From: Trueperella bonasi
Lineage (GTDB): Bacteria > Actinomycetota > Actinomycetes > Actinomycetales > Actinomycetaceae
Length of the DNA: 64,000 bases
Reading direction: 5' to 3'
NCBI RefSeq assembly: GCF_030811535.1
Contig: NZ_JAUSQX010000001.1
Location: 1,839,165-1,903,164 of the forward strand
The notes below the pieces were generated by a model. The model searched no databases. It had not been told where the DNA came from and saw only the letters and a program-made list of their open reading frames with translations. The first letter of the stretch is position 1, and every line of letters starts with the position of its first letter. The position numbers were made by a program, and so were the translations under genes. This document shows, piece after piece, positions 1-9,023 of this stretch.

Positions 1-1116
1 TCCGGCGACGATGTTGTCGTAGGGATCGAGCAGGTTGAGGTCCCGGCCGACCAGCTGTGATGCCCACACGCCAGATGATGGGATGACCTGCATCGTACCG
101 ATCGCATTGGCGGGGGATACTGCGGTTGCATCGAATCCGGATTCTACGTATGCGTGAGCCAGTGCCAGCTTTGGATCGACACCCATCTGGTTCGCCACTT
201 GAATAATGCTCTGTTGGGTCTGTGCCCGTGAAGGAATGCCCGCGTTAAGGAGGGCGTGTTTGTTTTCGTTTGCTGCGGCTACCGTCTCGTCGGGATAGGT
301 GTAGCCCGGGAAATTGTTTTTGACCAGCTGTGGCTTGGTCGAGGTAACGCTGGGGGACTGCGCAGCGGACGTTGCTGCTGCGCCAATCGAAAGTCTTTGG
401 CCAACCCGAATACGGTTGGGGTTAGAGATCTTGTTGTCGCTAGCGAGTTTGGCAACGGTGGTGTTGTGTTGGCGGGCAATCTTACCGAGCGTGTCACCAG
501 CCTTAACGGTATAGGTAGTCGACGACGTCGTAGGAGCAGCTTGCTTAGGTGCTGCCGCCGGCGCGGATTGGGCAGGCTTCGCTGGTTTGGCTGCCTGTGC
601 TGGTGTGTCTGCCTGTGCCGTTCCGATCGTTAGCTTTTGACCGACGTGGATAAGGTTTGGATTTGCGATCTTGTTGTCACTAGCGAGTTTGGCAACGGTG
701 GTGTTGTGTTGGCGGGCAATCTTACCGAGCGTGTCACCAGCCTTAACGGTATAGGTAGTCGACGACGTCGTTGGAGCAGCTTGCGTAGGCGTCGTGACCG
801 GTGCCTGTGCGGGTTTCTTGGCCATGGAGGCTTGGACTGGTGAAGGAATTCTTAGCTTTTGGCCGGGAAAAATCAGGTTGGGATTGCGCAAATTGTTCTC
901 GCGTGCAAGGGCGTCAACCGTTGTGCCTGTTCGGATGGCTATCGAGCTCAGCGTGTCACCAGCTTTGACCTGGTAATTCATGAGCTGTGAAGTGAAAACG
1001 GGTGTTTTCGGATTTGCGTGTTGCGTGGTTTGTGCAGCGCTTGCCGTGGGAACGAAAATAGAAGCCGCAGTCGCAGCGGCCAATGTGGCCCCCGAACGCT
1101 TGAGCCATGTGGCCAT
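1..1116 (-). CDS. LysM-repeat lytic transglycosylase, secreted (C-terminus beyond window)
   Basis: A peptidoglycan-binding and probably peptidoglycan-cleaving exoprotein; 372 codons lie in the window and the gene runs off the left edge. Residues 1-28 form a Sec signal peptide (K6/R7, Ala-rich core, cleavage near ASA-AQ). Three LysM modules follow at about 47-91, 121-165 and 201-245, each with a Y-x-V-K-A-G-D-T-L start and separated by Ala/Pro/Thr linkers. From about residue 296 an SLT family-1 fold begins, with E325 in YVESGF as the likely catalytic glutamate and [10 protein letters not shown] as the downstream motif. The ATG at 1116 follows GGAGG with only four bases between. LysM2 and LysM3 are almost identical at DNA level. 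The role in wall turnover is inferred from the family. Confidence 0.9.
   Translation of the reverse strand, partial: MATWLKRSGATLAAATAASIFVPTASAAQTTQHANPKTPVFTSQLMNYQVKAGDTLSSIAIRTGTTVDALARENNLRNPNLIFPGQKLRIPSPVQASMAKKPAQAPVTTPTQAAPTTSSTTYTVKAGDTLGKIARQHNTTVAKLASDNKIANPNLIHVGQKLTIGTAQADTPAQAAKPAKPAQSAPAAAPKQAAPTTSSTTYTVKAGDTLGKIARQHNTTVAKLASDNKISNPNRIRVGQRLSIGAAATSAAQSPSVTSTKPQLVKNNFPGYTYPDETVAAANENKHALLNAGIPSRAQTQQSIIQVANQMGVDPKLALAHAYVESGFDATAVSPANAIGTMQVIPSSGVWASQLVGRDLNLLDPYDNIVAG
427..544 (-). repeat. Direct repeat copy A (LysM3-coding segment)
   Basis: This 118-bp segment matches 667-784 with two mismatches that I can see (positions 439 and 532), at an offset of exactly 240 bp. It encodes most of LysM3 and the linker before it. 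The partner encodes the same part of LysM2. Confidence 0.95.
667..784 (-). repeat. Direct repeat copy B (LysM2-coding segment)
   Basis: Partner of the repeat at 427-544. The 240-bp period equals 80 codons, so unequal recombination between the copies would remove or add one LysM unit in frame. Confidence 0.95.
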
Positions 1117-1270
1117 GGATCCTCCGAGTGTTGCTGGATTTACAAATGTGACAAATGTGCATCACGTTGTAAAAGTTCTCAATGTGTCAAGTGTGACAAT
1201 AGCGAACTTAGTGGCGTGTTGCCAGTCAGAATCCAAAACAATGGTGTATTTTGAGCGCCTGCTCAAGGTG

Positions 1271-2320
1271 TCAGTGTTGGCGATCCTCCAAAGAAGCCAT
1301 AACTGAGAGCAAAATTGGGGAACGTGGAAGCTGAGCAGCGGCCTCGTGCGCGCGGGATTCGTAGGAGGCAATCATTTCCTCGTGGGCCTCAAGTGCCCCC
1401 GACTCCTCAATAATCCGTTGAATCTCTTCCACGTTTATGTCTGCAAGATCACGGCCGAGCGCGTCGTCGATGGTGGCACGGTTCGCGGAATCTGCCATCC
1501 CTCGCGCCAAGGCGAGCAATACCGTGCGTTTGCCTTCTGCAATATCGCCCCCGGCGGGCTTGCCCGTGCTCTGCGGGTGACCAAAGATTCCGAGCTCGTC
1601 GTCTCGTAGCTGGAAGGCAATGCCCAGTGGGCGCCCGACTTCGGTAAGCAGCGCCAGATCGTCGTCGTTTGCTCCCGCCAGAGCCCCGCCAATAAGTAAC
1701 GGTAGTTCAACCGAATAACGGGCAGATTTGTGCCGAAGCACAAGGAGCGAATCATTGATCGCACTGTGCTGATCGTTGTTGAGCTCGGTGAGTTCGGCCC
1801 GGAAATCAAGATATTGCCCAAATGCCGTTTCGGCAGTCATCGCGTGATATAAGGTGCTGGCCCGATCGAATGAGGCCCGATCGCGATGCTCAGCTTTGGA
1901 AAATTCCAAAGCGCCAAGCGAAAGGAGGAAATCACCTAAGAGAATTCCCGCTTTCTTGCCAAACCTATGCGGATCACCAGCTAGTTGCACGCCACGGTGA
2001 GTAGTGGCGAAGCTGCGATGGGTAGCTGGGACACCCCGGCGAGTATCGCTTTCATCAATGATGTCATCGTGGGTTAGTGCAGAGAGCTGATAAAGCTCGA
2101 GAGCCGCTCCCGCATGTACTGGTTCGCCTGGGCCGCCAAAGGCTTCGAATCCGGCTGCAAGTAAGAGAGCGCGGGTTCGCTTACCGGCCTTTACAAGCTG
2201 GCGCGCCGGCGCCAAGAACTCCGTCCATATCTCCAGTGCGGCCGGGTCGTCAATGAAGGGGCCAGAGGTGTCTAGAGCTTCGGTTATTCGTTGTGACACT
2301 GCGGATCGCAAATGCTGCAT
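1271..2320 (-). CDS. Polyprenyl diphosphate synthase (trans-isoprenyl synthase)
   Basis: Condenses isopentenyl diphosphate with allylic diphosphates to make prenyl chains for quinones, carotenoids or lipid carriers. The 349-aa protein has the first Asp-rich motif D85-D-x-x-D89 (HDDIIDESDTRRG) and the second near D240-D241 (QLRDDELGIFG), followed by TGKPAGGDIAEGKRT, as in actinobacterial GGPP/IdsA-type enzymes. Chain length cannot be read reliably. The ATG at 2320 has no clear Shine-Dalgarno; TAAGCT lies six bases upstream on the minus strand, which suggests a leaderless transcript. It is divergent from the DUF4192 gene. Confidence 0.9.
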   Translation of the reverse strand: MQHLRSAVSQRITEALDTSGPFIDDPAALEIWTEFLAPARQLVKAGKRTRALLLAAGFEAFGGPGEPVHAGAALELYQLSALTHDDIIDESDTRRGVPATHRSFATTHRGVQLAGDPHRFGKKAGILLGDFLLSLGALEFSKAEHRDRASFDRASTLYHAMTAETAFGQYLDFRAELTELNNDQHSAINDSLLVLRHKSARYSVELPLLIGGALAGANDDDLALLTEVGRPLGIAFQLRDDELGIFGHPQSTGKPAGGDIAEGKRTVLLALARGMADSANRATIDDALGRDLADINVEEIQRIIEESGALEAHEEMIASYESRAHEAAAQLPRSPILLSVMASLEDRQH

Positions 2321-2434
2321 GCATCGAGCTTACCGTAGTTCGAAAAGTTGACCACATGGGCTCAACCTCCTGCTCAATCCACATTTGGACACTTTGGAAA
2401 AACGCTCATTACGTGTTTGACGTTGAATTGAGCC

Positions 2435-3538
2435 ATGGAAAAGATACGTTTAACCACACCGCATGAAACACTTGCCGTGATCCCACATCTCATCGGTTTT
2501 CGGCCGATGGATTCGGTAGTCATCATGAGTTTGCGCAGAGGATTCGCCCACCAGAGCGGCCCGATCGTCCGTCTGGAACTCGAAGGGCAGATTCCGCCCG
2601 GGTTTATCGACGTCGTCCTCGACTTTATTGACACCTTTGATGTTCGTGATCTCGCACTTGCATGGTACGGCTCAGATTTGGAAACCATGATCGGCGATCA
2701 AGAATCAATCGACATTCTCGATACGGCAGGCCTAGCTGCACAACGGTATCTGGATGACAATGTGCCACCTGATGACGATGGCTACGTCACCGTTTCACTG
2801 ACCGATTACACGCATTGGGTTGGTTGCCTCGACATCCGAGAGGCCACGTGGATACCATTTGCTGATCTTGTTTCGAAAAAGATCGTTCGGCCCTTCGACG
2901 AGCTCAACGAATCGCCTGGCGTTACCGAACTCGTATTTCATGGATCAGCGCCACTTGAAGACGAGCCCGAATACATTGATCCGCGGGCCGAATGGAGTGA
3001 TCGTGAAGCTGCGGTTTTAGCTGCTCGCAAAGAACGAATAAGGACGAGCCAACGGCGCAAATGTGGCAATGTTTGGCGTGAGGCTTTGCGGCTTATACAA
3101 GAGGGTAAGCCCTGCGAACAGGCTGCGCCGACGCCAGAAATTATCGGTTTGCTTAACGCCGGCTTGGATAGCATTCTGCACCGGGATCGAGTGATTCTCG
3201 CCGCAGTCAATTCCAATGTGACCGATGTGCTCAAGGTCAAAAAACACCAAATCAGTGCTCTCCTCGGGAATGCGACGGCGGATACGGACCACAACCTGAC
3301 AAGTGTGACTCATCTAGTCGAGTACATTGCCCGATATTCCGATGATTGCGATCCGGCCGCCTTCGCCGTCGCAGCTTACCTGCGCTGGTGGGCCAATGAC
3401 ATCGAGGGCGCCGGGAAAAACGCGGCAGTTGCCAGCCTGTCAGATCCGAACTACTCACTTGCCCAACTGGTGCATCACGCACTGAGCGTGAGATTGCCCT
3501 CACCGATCGATGATCCTGTGGGGCGGGAAGGTGATTGA
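2435..3538 (+). CDS. DUF4192 domain-containing protein
   Basis: A 367-aa cytoplasmic protein whose N-terminus (TLAVIPHLIGFRPMDSVVIM) is the signature of DUF4192, an actinobacterial family of unknown function commonly found near sigA. No membrane segment or catalytic motif is visible. The middle is rich in charged residues and the C-terminal half (about 200-360) is helical with Ala-rich stretches resembling TPR-like helices. It is divergent from the polyprenyl synthase and upstream of the universal stress protein and sigma factor. Function unknown. Confidence 0.85.
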   Translation: MEKIRLTTPHETLAVIPHLIGFRPMDSVVIMSLRRGFAHQSGPIVRLELEGQIPPGFIDVVLDFIDTFDVRDLALAWYGSDLETMIGDQESIDILDTAGLAAQRYLDDNVPPDDDGYVTVSLTDYTHWVGCLDIREATWIPFADLVSKKIVRPFDELNESPGVTELVFHGSAPLEDEPEYIDPRAEWSDREAAVLAARKERIRTSQRRKCGNVWREALRLIQEGKPCEQAAPTPEIIGLLNAGLDSILHRDRVILAAVNSNVTDVLKVKKHQISALLGNATADTDHNLTSVTHLVEYIARYSDDCDPAAFAVAAYLRWWANDIEGAGKNAAVASLSDPNYSLAQLVHHALSVRLPSPIDDPVGREGD

Positions 3539-3638
3539 GCAGGTCAGCGCGTCGTGATTTCGGCCTACGGTTAATTCGGGAGTCAATTCCGAGTTTGTGA
3601 GTATCCTCTTATCGTGCCTTCCTACGTTAGGGGACCAT

Positions 3639-4043
3639 ATGACAGTTGTTGTGCCAGTGCTTGACGATGCGAAAGACGAGGCGTTGAGGGTTGCGATACA
3701 GATCGCTCGGCGCGAATCCATGCCCTTGGTGGCGCTCTTGAACCGCCCCGTCTCCGAATTCGATCAAGAAAGCGTTGATGCTGAAATTGATGCGCTCAGT
3801 GACCGTCTGGACCGAGAGGACATTGCATACTCAACGGAAGTACGACTTGCTAGCCAAGATCTTGGTGCATCTCTTGCCGAAGTTGCCACGCACGTTGAGG
3901 CGTCGATCGTCGTCGTATCGCTAGCGCAACGGCCCACCAACGGAAAGCTACTACTTGGCTCTCAAATTCAGCGGCTGCTCGTCGAAAGTCCCTGCTCCGT
4001 TCTCGTTGTTCGTGAGGGCACGGCACAAAGCTGCCGGGAATAA
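3639..4043 (+). CDS. Universal stress protein (UspA family)
   Basis: A single-domain Usp of 134 aa. It begins with the beta-strand MTVVVPVLDDAKDEALRVA and ends with NGKLLLGSQIQRLLVESPCSVLVV, matching the UspA nucleotide-binding loop and last strand (LLLGS near the end). I chose the ATG at 3639 because AGGGGA lies five bases upstream. An in-frame GTG at 3597 would add 14 residues that do not belong to the fold. It may bind ATP, but the classical G-x2-G-x9-G motif is only partly preserved. It sits directly upstream of the sigma factor gene. Confidence 0.8.
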   Translation: MTVVVPVLDDAKDEALRVAIQIARRESMPLVALLNRPVSEFDQESVDAEIDALSDRLDREDIAYSTEVRLASQDLGASLAEVATHVEASIVVVSLAQRPTNGKLLLGSQIQRLLVESPCSVLVVREGTAQSCRE

Positions 4044-4078
4044 AAATCTCACAAAACCGTTTGCCCTAGTGGATCAAT

Positions 4079-4101
4079 GCGGGTTTTCGATGAAAATCCG
4101 C
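4079..4101 (+). other. Inverted repeat (10-bp stem, 3-nt loop) upstream of sigA
   Basis: The arms 4079-4088 and 4092-4101 pair over ten positions with one G-U and a GAT loop. TATATT follows at 4102-4107 without a T-run. It could end the universal stress protein transcript or be an operator next to a -10-like TATATT for sigA. Confidence 0.55.
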
Positions 4102-4144
4102 TATATTAACAAGTTGTACTCACTGGCGTTTCGAAAGGTTGCAC

Positions 4145-5839
4145 GTGGCCGCATCAAAAAAGAAAACCTCTACCTCATCCTCATCCGCTTCACAGGTAAA
4201 GGTTGATGCCAACGAACTACCTCGGATGAAAGTTCCTGAGCTACGTGAGCTCGCGAAAACTCTTGGACTACAGCTCAACTCGCGCGCAGTGAAAGCCACG
4301 CTCGTAGAGGAAATTGAACAAGCGCTTCAAGCGCAAGTTAGCCAGGCTTTGGCTAAGCCAAAGAAAGCACAGGAAAAACCGGCAAAAGCGAAGGAGCAAA
4401 AGGCACAGGCGAAGCCGGAGGCTGAGAACGGCGAACTGACCGCGGCTGAATTGAACAAGTTCAAGGTTGCTGAGCTTCGTGATCGGGCGAAGAATCTTGG
4501 TGCTGACAAGATTTCCGGCTTGCGCAAACAGGACTTGGTCTCGTTAGTTCTCGAGCTTCAAAGTTCGAATAGTGCCGCGAGCTCTGAGGAAGTATCCGAT
4601 AATGCGGATGTTTCGGCGCCGGAGATCGTGGAAAACGACGAGGATGACGATCTTGAGACCCCCGATGAACCAGACGATCTTGATGATGAAGACCTCGAAC
4701 TGGATGAAGACCTCGACGATGACTTAGACGAGGATGACCTCGACGACGAAGAAGAGCTAGACGAAGACTCAGAAGCAAGTGCTGACGAAGCGGAAGAGGA
4801 CGAGGAAGAAGATGAGGACGAAGAAAAATCCGTCATAGTCACTGCTTCCAATAAGGATTCAAAGGGAGCCTTCGTCGTCAAAGATTCTGATGACACAGAC
4901 GAACCAGCCCAGCGCGTACACGTGGCTGGTGCAACTGCGGATCCGGTCAAGGACTACCTCAAGCAAATCGGCAAAGTGCCCTTACTCAATGCAGCAGAAG
5001 AGGTCGAACTGGCCCAGCGTATCGAAGCAGGCCTGTACGCCCAACACCTTCTGGACACGACCGAGATTGACGAACCGAAGCACCGCCGTGAGCTAGAAAT
5101 AATTTCACGCGATGGGCGCAATGCTAAGAACCACCTTCTTGAAGCGAACCTGCGCCTCGTAGTTTCACTTGCCAAGCGTTACACCGGCCGTGGAATGCTG
5201 TTCCTTGACCTTATTCAAGAAGGCAATCTTGGCCTAGTTCGAGCCGTGGAAAAGTTTGACTATGCCAAGGGATTTAAGTTTTCCACCTACGCAACGTGGT
5301 GGATTCGCCAGGCCATCACTCGCGCAATGGCCGACCAGGCACGAACGATCCGAATCCCTGTTCACATGGTTGAAGTGATCAATAAACTGGCCCGTGTCCA
5401 GCGCCAAATGCTCCAAGATCTTGGCCGTGAACCAACCACCGAGGAACTGGCACGCGAACTCGATATGACGGAAGAAAAAGTCATTGAGGTCCAAAAGTAT
5501 GGCCGAGAACCAATCTCCTTGCATACGCCTCTTGGTGAAGATGGTGATTCCGAATTTGGTGATCTGATCGAGGATTCGGAGGCGGTCGTACCGGCCGATG
5601 CCGTTGGATTTACCCTGCTTCAAGAGCAACTTCACCAAGTTCTCGACACGCTGTCAGAACGTGAAGCGGGCGTTGTGTCCATGCGTTTCGGGCTGACGGA
5701 TGGCCAGCCGAAGACTCTAGATGAGATCGGCAAGGTTTATGGCGTCACGCGCGAACGAATTCGGCAGATCGAATCAAAAACGATGTCAAAATTACGCCAC
5801 CCGTCGCGCTCGCAGGTCTTGCGCGACTACCTGGAGTAA
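4145..5839 (+). CDS. sigA: Principal RNA polymerase sigma factor (SigA/RpoD type)
   Basis: The housekeeping sigma-70 factor, 564 aa. The conserved core runs from region 1.2 ([16 protein letters not shown], about 266-281) through region 2 ([44 protein letters not shown]), region 3 and region 4 ([20 protein letters not shown]) to the C-terminal LRDYLE. The N-terminus is odd: two Rho_N/SAP-like modules (about 21-64 and 98-137), then a very acidic stretch (about 149-228) where a typical region 1.1 would be. GTG at 4145 is preferred because AAAGG lies six bases upstream; TTG at 4139 would abut that Shine-Dalgarno. The 3' end overlaps the convergent exonuclease gene by 13 bp. Confidence 0.97.
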   Translation: MAASKKKTSTSSSSASQVKVDANELPRMKVPELRELAKTLGLQLNSRAVKATLVEEIEQALQAQVSQALAKPKKAQEKPAKAKEQKAQAKPEAENGELTAAELNKFKVAELRDRAKNLGADKISGLRKQDLVSLVLELQSSNSAASSEEVSDNADVSAPEIVENDEDDDLETPDEPDDLDDEDLELDEDLDDDLDEDDLDDEEELDEDSEASADEAEEDEEEDEDEEKSVIVTASNKDSKGAFVVKDSDDTDEPAQRVHVAGATADPVKDYLKQIGKVPLLNAAEEVELAQRIEAGLYAQHLLDTTEIDEPKHRRELEIISRDGRNAKNHLLEANLRLVVSLAKRYTGRGMLFLDLIQEGNLGLVRAVEKFDYAKGFKFSTYATWWIRQAITRAMADQARTIRIPVHMVEVINKLARVQRQMLQDLGREPTTEELARELDMTEEKVIEVQKYGREPISLHTPLGEDGDSEFGDLIEDSEAVVPADAVGFTLLQEQLHQVLDTLSEREAGVVSMRFGLTDGQPKTLDEIGKVYGVTRERIRQIESKTMSKLRHPSRSQVLRDYLE

Positions 5840-6468
5840 ACCGATCCGTCTGCAGCTTTCTTGGCGATCGTGCCCCGCGAGAGGGCACGCTTCCACTGCG
5901 CGGGTAGCACCACGGCGTCGTCGCGATTGACAGCTCGATCGACGTAACGTTCACCGCGAGCCTCTTGCTCAGCGAAAATGCGTAAGAGCCGAACGCAGGT
6001 CTCGGCGTCGCTGATGCTGCGGTGTGCACGCTCAGTTTTGATGCCTAGCCGACTAGCCAGCCCACGTAAGGAATGCGAGCCTGGCTCGAGGTAAATGCGC
6101 GACTGGTCCATCGTGCACACGCACGATTCTTTATCGATACGCTCTAAAAATCCGGCGCGAGCCAGCTCTCCATTGAGGAATTCGCGATCAAATTTTGCAT
6201 TGTGGGCAACGATTCGCCGGCCACGAAGCTGTTCAGTTAATTCCGCGGCTATCTCACTAAATCGGGGAGCTGATCGCAGCAAGTCATCCGTTATTCCATG
6301 AATCTCAACTGCTCCGGAAGGCCGGCCGGGATCGACAAGCGTGTGCCAACGCGCTAATTCCCGAAGCTCGAAATCCAGACGTATGACGGCAATCTCAATG
6401 ACGCGGTCGGTGCTGCGGTCCAAGCCCGTAGTTTCAATATCGATGACGGCATACTCGCTTAAGTTCAC
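5827..6468 (-). CDS. DnaQ-like 3'-5' exonuclease (DEDDh)
   Basis: A 213-aa exonuclease of the DnaQ/epsilon superfamily. Exo I is DIETTG near residue 10, Exo II is [10 protein letters not shown], and Exo III is HRSISDAE, giving a complete DEDDh active site. The extra C-terminus ([18 protein letters not shown]...) is poorly conserved. It could be a repair or RNA-trimming exonuclease; there is no evidence that it belongs to Pol III. The start is a GTG at 6468 without a clear Shine-Dalgarno. It is convergent with sigA. Confidence 0.88.
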   Translation of the reverse strand: MNLSEYAVIDIETTGLDRSTDRVIEIAVIRLDFELRELARWHTLVDPGRPSGAVEIHGITDDLLRSAPRFSEIAAELTEQLRGRRIVAHNAKFDREFLNGELARAGFLERIDKESCVCTMDQSRIYLEPGSHSLRGLASRLGIKTERAHRSISDAETCVRLLRIFAEQEARGERYVDRAVNRDDAVVLPAQWKRALSRGTIAKKAADGSVYSR

Positions 6469-6559
6469 GTGGACATCTTCTCACATCGGGAGTTTTGCCC
6501 GGGGCGAACCTTGATGAGATGAACGGAATAATACCGAGCTTTCATGCTTTGATCGTAGT

Positions 6560-6751
6560 GTGAATGCATTAATTGAAACTCCGTCACTGACAGCCGCCGA
6601 TCGCTGCGACGCCTGCAACGCACAGGCGTACGTCCGGGTTGAATTGTCATCGGGCGAACTCTTGTTCTGTGCTCACCATGCGCGAAAGCACATGCCCGCT
6701 TTAGAGAAGGTGGCAATCTCCATCGTCGATGAAACGGATCGTATCGCCTAG
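6560..6751 (+). CDS. Small DUF7455-type zinc-ribbon-like protein
   Basis: A 63-aa protein with C-D-A-C near residue 16 and a C-A-H-H near residue 37, a likely metal-binding pattern, then a short basic helix. It matches the small DUF7455-type proteins often found between sigA and topoisomerase B genes in actinobacteria. The start is the GTG at 6560. No Shine-Dalgarno is obvious. Function unknown. Confidence 0.7.
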   Translation: MNALIETPSLTAADRCDACNAQAYVRVELSSGELLFCAHHARKHMPALEKVAISIVDETDRIA

Positions 6752-6836
6752 TCTTTTGTCTTTGCGGTAGTTTCGCGCGCTGAAGCACTCGGTGCGAGCG
6801 CGCCCGAGCCTCACCAATCTGGCGCGATTTACAGAC

Positions 6837-6842
6837 TAAGAT
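6837..6842 (+). promoter_or_regulatory. Candidate -10 hexamer for leaderless parE mRNA
   Basis: TAAGAT ends six bases before the GTG start at 6849, and no Shine-Dalgarno is present. The geometry fits transcription starting at the start codon. No good -35 is visible. Confidence 0.5.
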
Positions 6843-6848
6843 CATGCT

Positions 6849-8987
6849 GTGCCAGCTAATAAACGACAAGAATACACCGCCCGCCACCTTTCGGTTCTCG
6901 AGGGTCTCGAAGCGGTGCGCAAACGCCCTGGAATGTATATCGGTTCAACCGATTCTCGGGGGTTGATGCACTGTTTGTGGGAGATCATCGATAATTCAGT
7001 CGACGAGGCCACCGAAGGTCATGCGAGCAAAATCGAGATCACCCTGTTTTCTGATGGCTCGGTCGAAGTGAGCGATGACGGCCGGGGCATTCCCGTAGAC
7101 GAGGTGCCAGGCACCGGCGCCTCCGGCGTGGAAGTGGTTTATACCAAGCTCCACGCAGGAGGAAAATTTGACAGCGCCATGTACGGATCAGCCGGCGGAC
7201 TTCACGGCGTTGGCGCCTCGGTTGTCAATGCGCTTTCTCAACGTCTAGATGTAGCCGTGCGTCGCGATGGGAAAATTTGGGAAATGTCGTTCCATCGTGG
7301 TGAACCGGGTACCTTTAAAGACGGAAAAAGCCCCAAACCAGATAACCCGTTTACGCCCTTCACCACGCAATCTGAGCTGAGGGTAACCGGCAAGGTCGCA
7401 AAGAAGAATACCGGAACTACTGTCCGTTACTGGGCCGATCCGGAAATATTCCCGATCGATACCGAGTTTAACTTTGACCACCTCATCGAACGCGCGAGGG
7501 AAAAGGCTTTTTTAGTTCCCGGGTTAGAGATATCCATTCGTGACGAACGGGGACTTTCAACCGCCGAGGGTACACCTGAACAGGAAGGTTCCACTGTCGA
7601 AGTTTTTAAGTACGACGGCGGTGTGGTCGACTTTGTGGACCACCTGGCTTCGGACCCGCCAGTGACGCGCACGATGCATATCACCGGCTCGGGAACGTTT
7701 ACCGAAACGGTTCAGGAGCTGGATAAAAAGTCTGGGCACCTCACACCTCGCGAAGTTGAACGAATCTGCGAGGTTGACGTCGCCCTGCGTTGGGGTAACG
7801 GTTATGACACGTGCGAAGAGTCATTCGTCAACATCATTGCCACACCGAAAGGTGGCACCCACCTAGCGGGTTTTGAGGCGGGACTCGTCAAGGCCGTGCG
7901 CGCTCAAATTGACTCTCGCTCACGTCAACTTAAGGTAACTGCCCGTGATCCACGTATCGATAAAGAAGATATTTTAGCCGGGTTGACAGCCGTCATTGCC
8001 GTTCGCGTTCCCGAACCGCAATTTGAGGGCCAGACCAAAGAGGTGCTCGGAACAGCGCCCGTGCGCACCATTGTGTCCAAGATTGTTGACGAGGGGCTCA
8101 CGAAGGAACTCTCGTCATCCAAACGCGATGCGCGCACCGAAAATTTGCGTGTCCTGGAAAAAATTGTCGCCGAGATGCGCGCCCGGGTGGCAGCGCGAAC
8201 GCAAAAGGAGATATCGCGGCGGAAAAATGCGCTCGAAACATCAAGTTTGCCCGCTAAGCTAGCCGATTGCAGGTCGGAAGATATCGAAAAAACTGAACTC
8301 TTTATCGTCGAGGGCGATTCGGCGCTTGGAACGGCGAAACTTGCTCGAGATTCAGAGTTTCAAGCCCTGCTTCCGATTCGCGGGAAGATTTTGAATGTGC
8401 AAAAGGCTTCACCGTCAGATATTTTGAAAAATCAAGAGGTTTCCTCAATAATCCAAGTCGTCGGAGCAGGATCTGGGCGCACTTTCGATCCTGACGCGGC
8501 CCGCTATGGGAAGGTGATCTTCATGACGGATGCGGACGTGGACGGAGCTCACATTCGCACCCTATTGCTGACGCTCTTCTTCAGGTACATGCGCCCGCTC
8601 GTTGAAGCCGGCCGTGTGTACGCGGCTGTTCCACCGCTCCACAGGGTCGAGGTTGCCGCGAAAGGAAGAAAGAAAGGCGAATATTTGTACTCGTATTCTG
8701 ACGGCGAGCTGCGCCAAATTCTCCACCGGCTTGAGCGGCAGGGCCGCACGTTCAAGGAGCCGATCCAACGCTACAAGGGACTGGGCGAAATGGATGCCGA
8801 TCAACTTGCCGAAACCACGATGGATCCAAGCCGGCGAACGCTTCGGCGGATCTGCCTCGAAGACGAACAAGCGCTCCGTTTCGCGGAGGAAACTTTCGAG
8901 CTATTGATGGGCTCGGAGGTCGCACCGAGAAAGAGCTTTATCATCGATGGCGCCGGCGATATTTCACGTGAACAAATTGATGCCTAA
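6849..8987 (+). CDS. parE: Type IIA DNA topoisomerase subunit B (ParE/GyrB-like)
   Basis: The ATPase and TOPRIM subunit of a type II topoisomerase, 712 aa. The GHKL ATPase motif EIIDNSVDEA holds E45 and N49, followed by DDGRGIP and the lid motif GGLHGVGASVVNAL. The TOPRIM domain has EGDSA near residue 488 and DADVDGAH near 560, and the C-terminus contains QRYKGLGEMD. It pairs with the subunit A gene at 11023-13431, so I call it the topoisomerase IV-type (ParE) copy; a separate gyrBA near the origin would confirm this. The GTG start at 6849 looks leaderless. Confidence 0.9.
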   Translation: MPANKRQEYTARHLSVLEGLEAVRKRPGMYIGSTDSRGLMHCLWEIIDNSVDEATEGHASKIEITLFSDGSVEVSDDGRGIPVDEVPGTGASGVEVVYTKLHAGGKFDSAMYGSAGGLHGVGASVVNALSQRLDVAVRRDGKIWEMSFHRGEPGTFKDGKSPKPDNPFTPFTTQSELRVTGKVAKKNTGTTVRYWADPEIFPIDTEFNFDHLIERAREKAFLVPGLEISIRDERGLSTAEGTPEQEGSTVEVFKYDGGVVDFVDHLASDPPVTRTMHITGSGTFTETVQELDKKSGHLTPREVERICEVDVALRWGNGYDTCEESFVNIIATPKGGTHLAGFEAGLVKAVRAQIDSRSRQLKVTARDPRIDKEDILAGLTAVIAVRVPEPQFEGQTKEVLGTAPVRTIVSKIVDEGLTKELSSSKRDARTENLRVLEKIVAEMRARVAARTQKEISRRKNALETSSLPAKLADCRSEDIEKTELFIVEGDSALGTAKLARDSEFQALLPIRGKILNVQKASPSDILKNQEVSSIIQVVGAGSGRTFDPDAARYGKVIFMTDADVDGAHIRTLLLTLFFRYMRPLVEAGRVYAAVPPLHRVEVAAKGRKKGEYLYSYSDGELRQILHRLERQGRTFKEPIQRYKGLGEMDADQLAETTMDPSRRTLRRICLEDEQALRFAEETFELLMGSEVAPRKSFIIDGAGDISREQIDA

Positions 8988-9023
8988 ACCGACCTTGGTC
9001 CTAGATTAGGTAGACTGTCACTT

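Noticed and set aside
1117..1270. Cyclic di-AMP (ydaO) riboswitch or CRP/GlxR site before the LysM hydrolase
   Set aside because: The gap is too short for the riboswitch. TGTGAC motifs occur several times but no symmetric TGTGA-N6-TCACA site can be found.
4558..4950. Long antisense reading frame encoding a poly-serine protein
   Set aside because: It is the complement of the acidic Asp/Glu stretch of sigA; the low-complexity sequence is a by-product of GAN codons.
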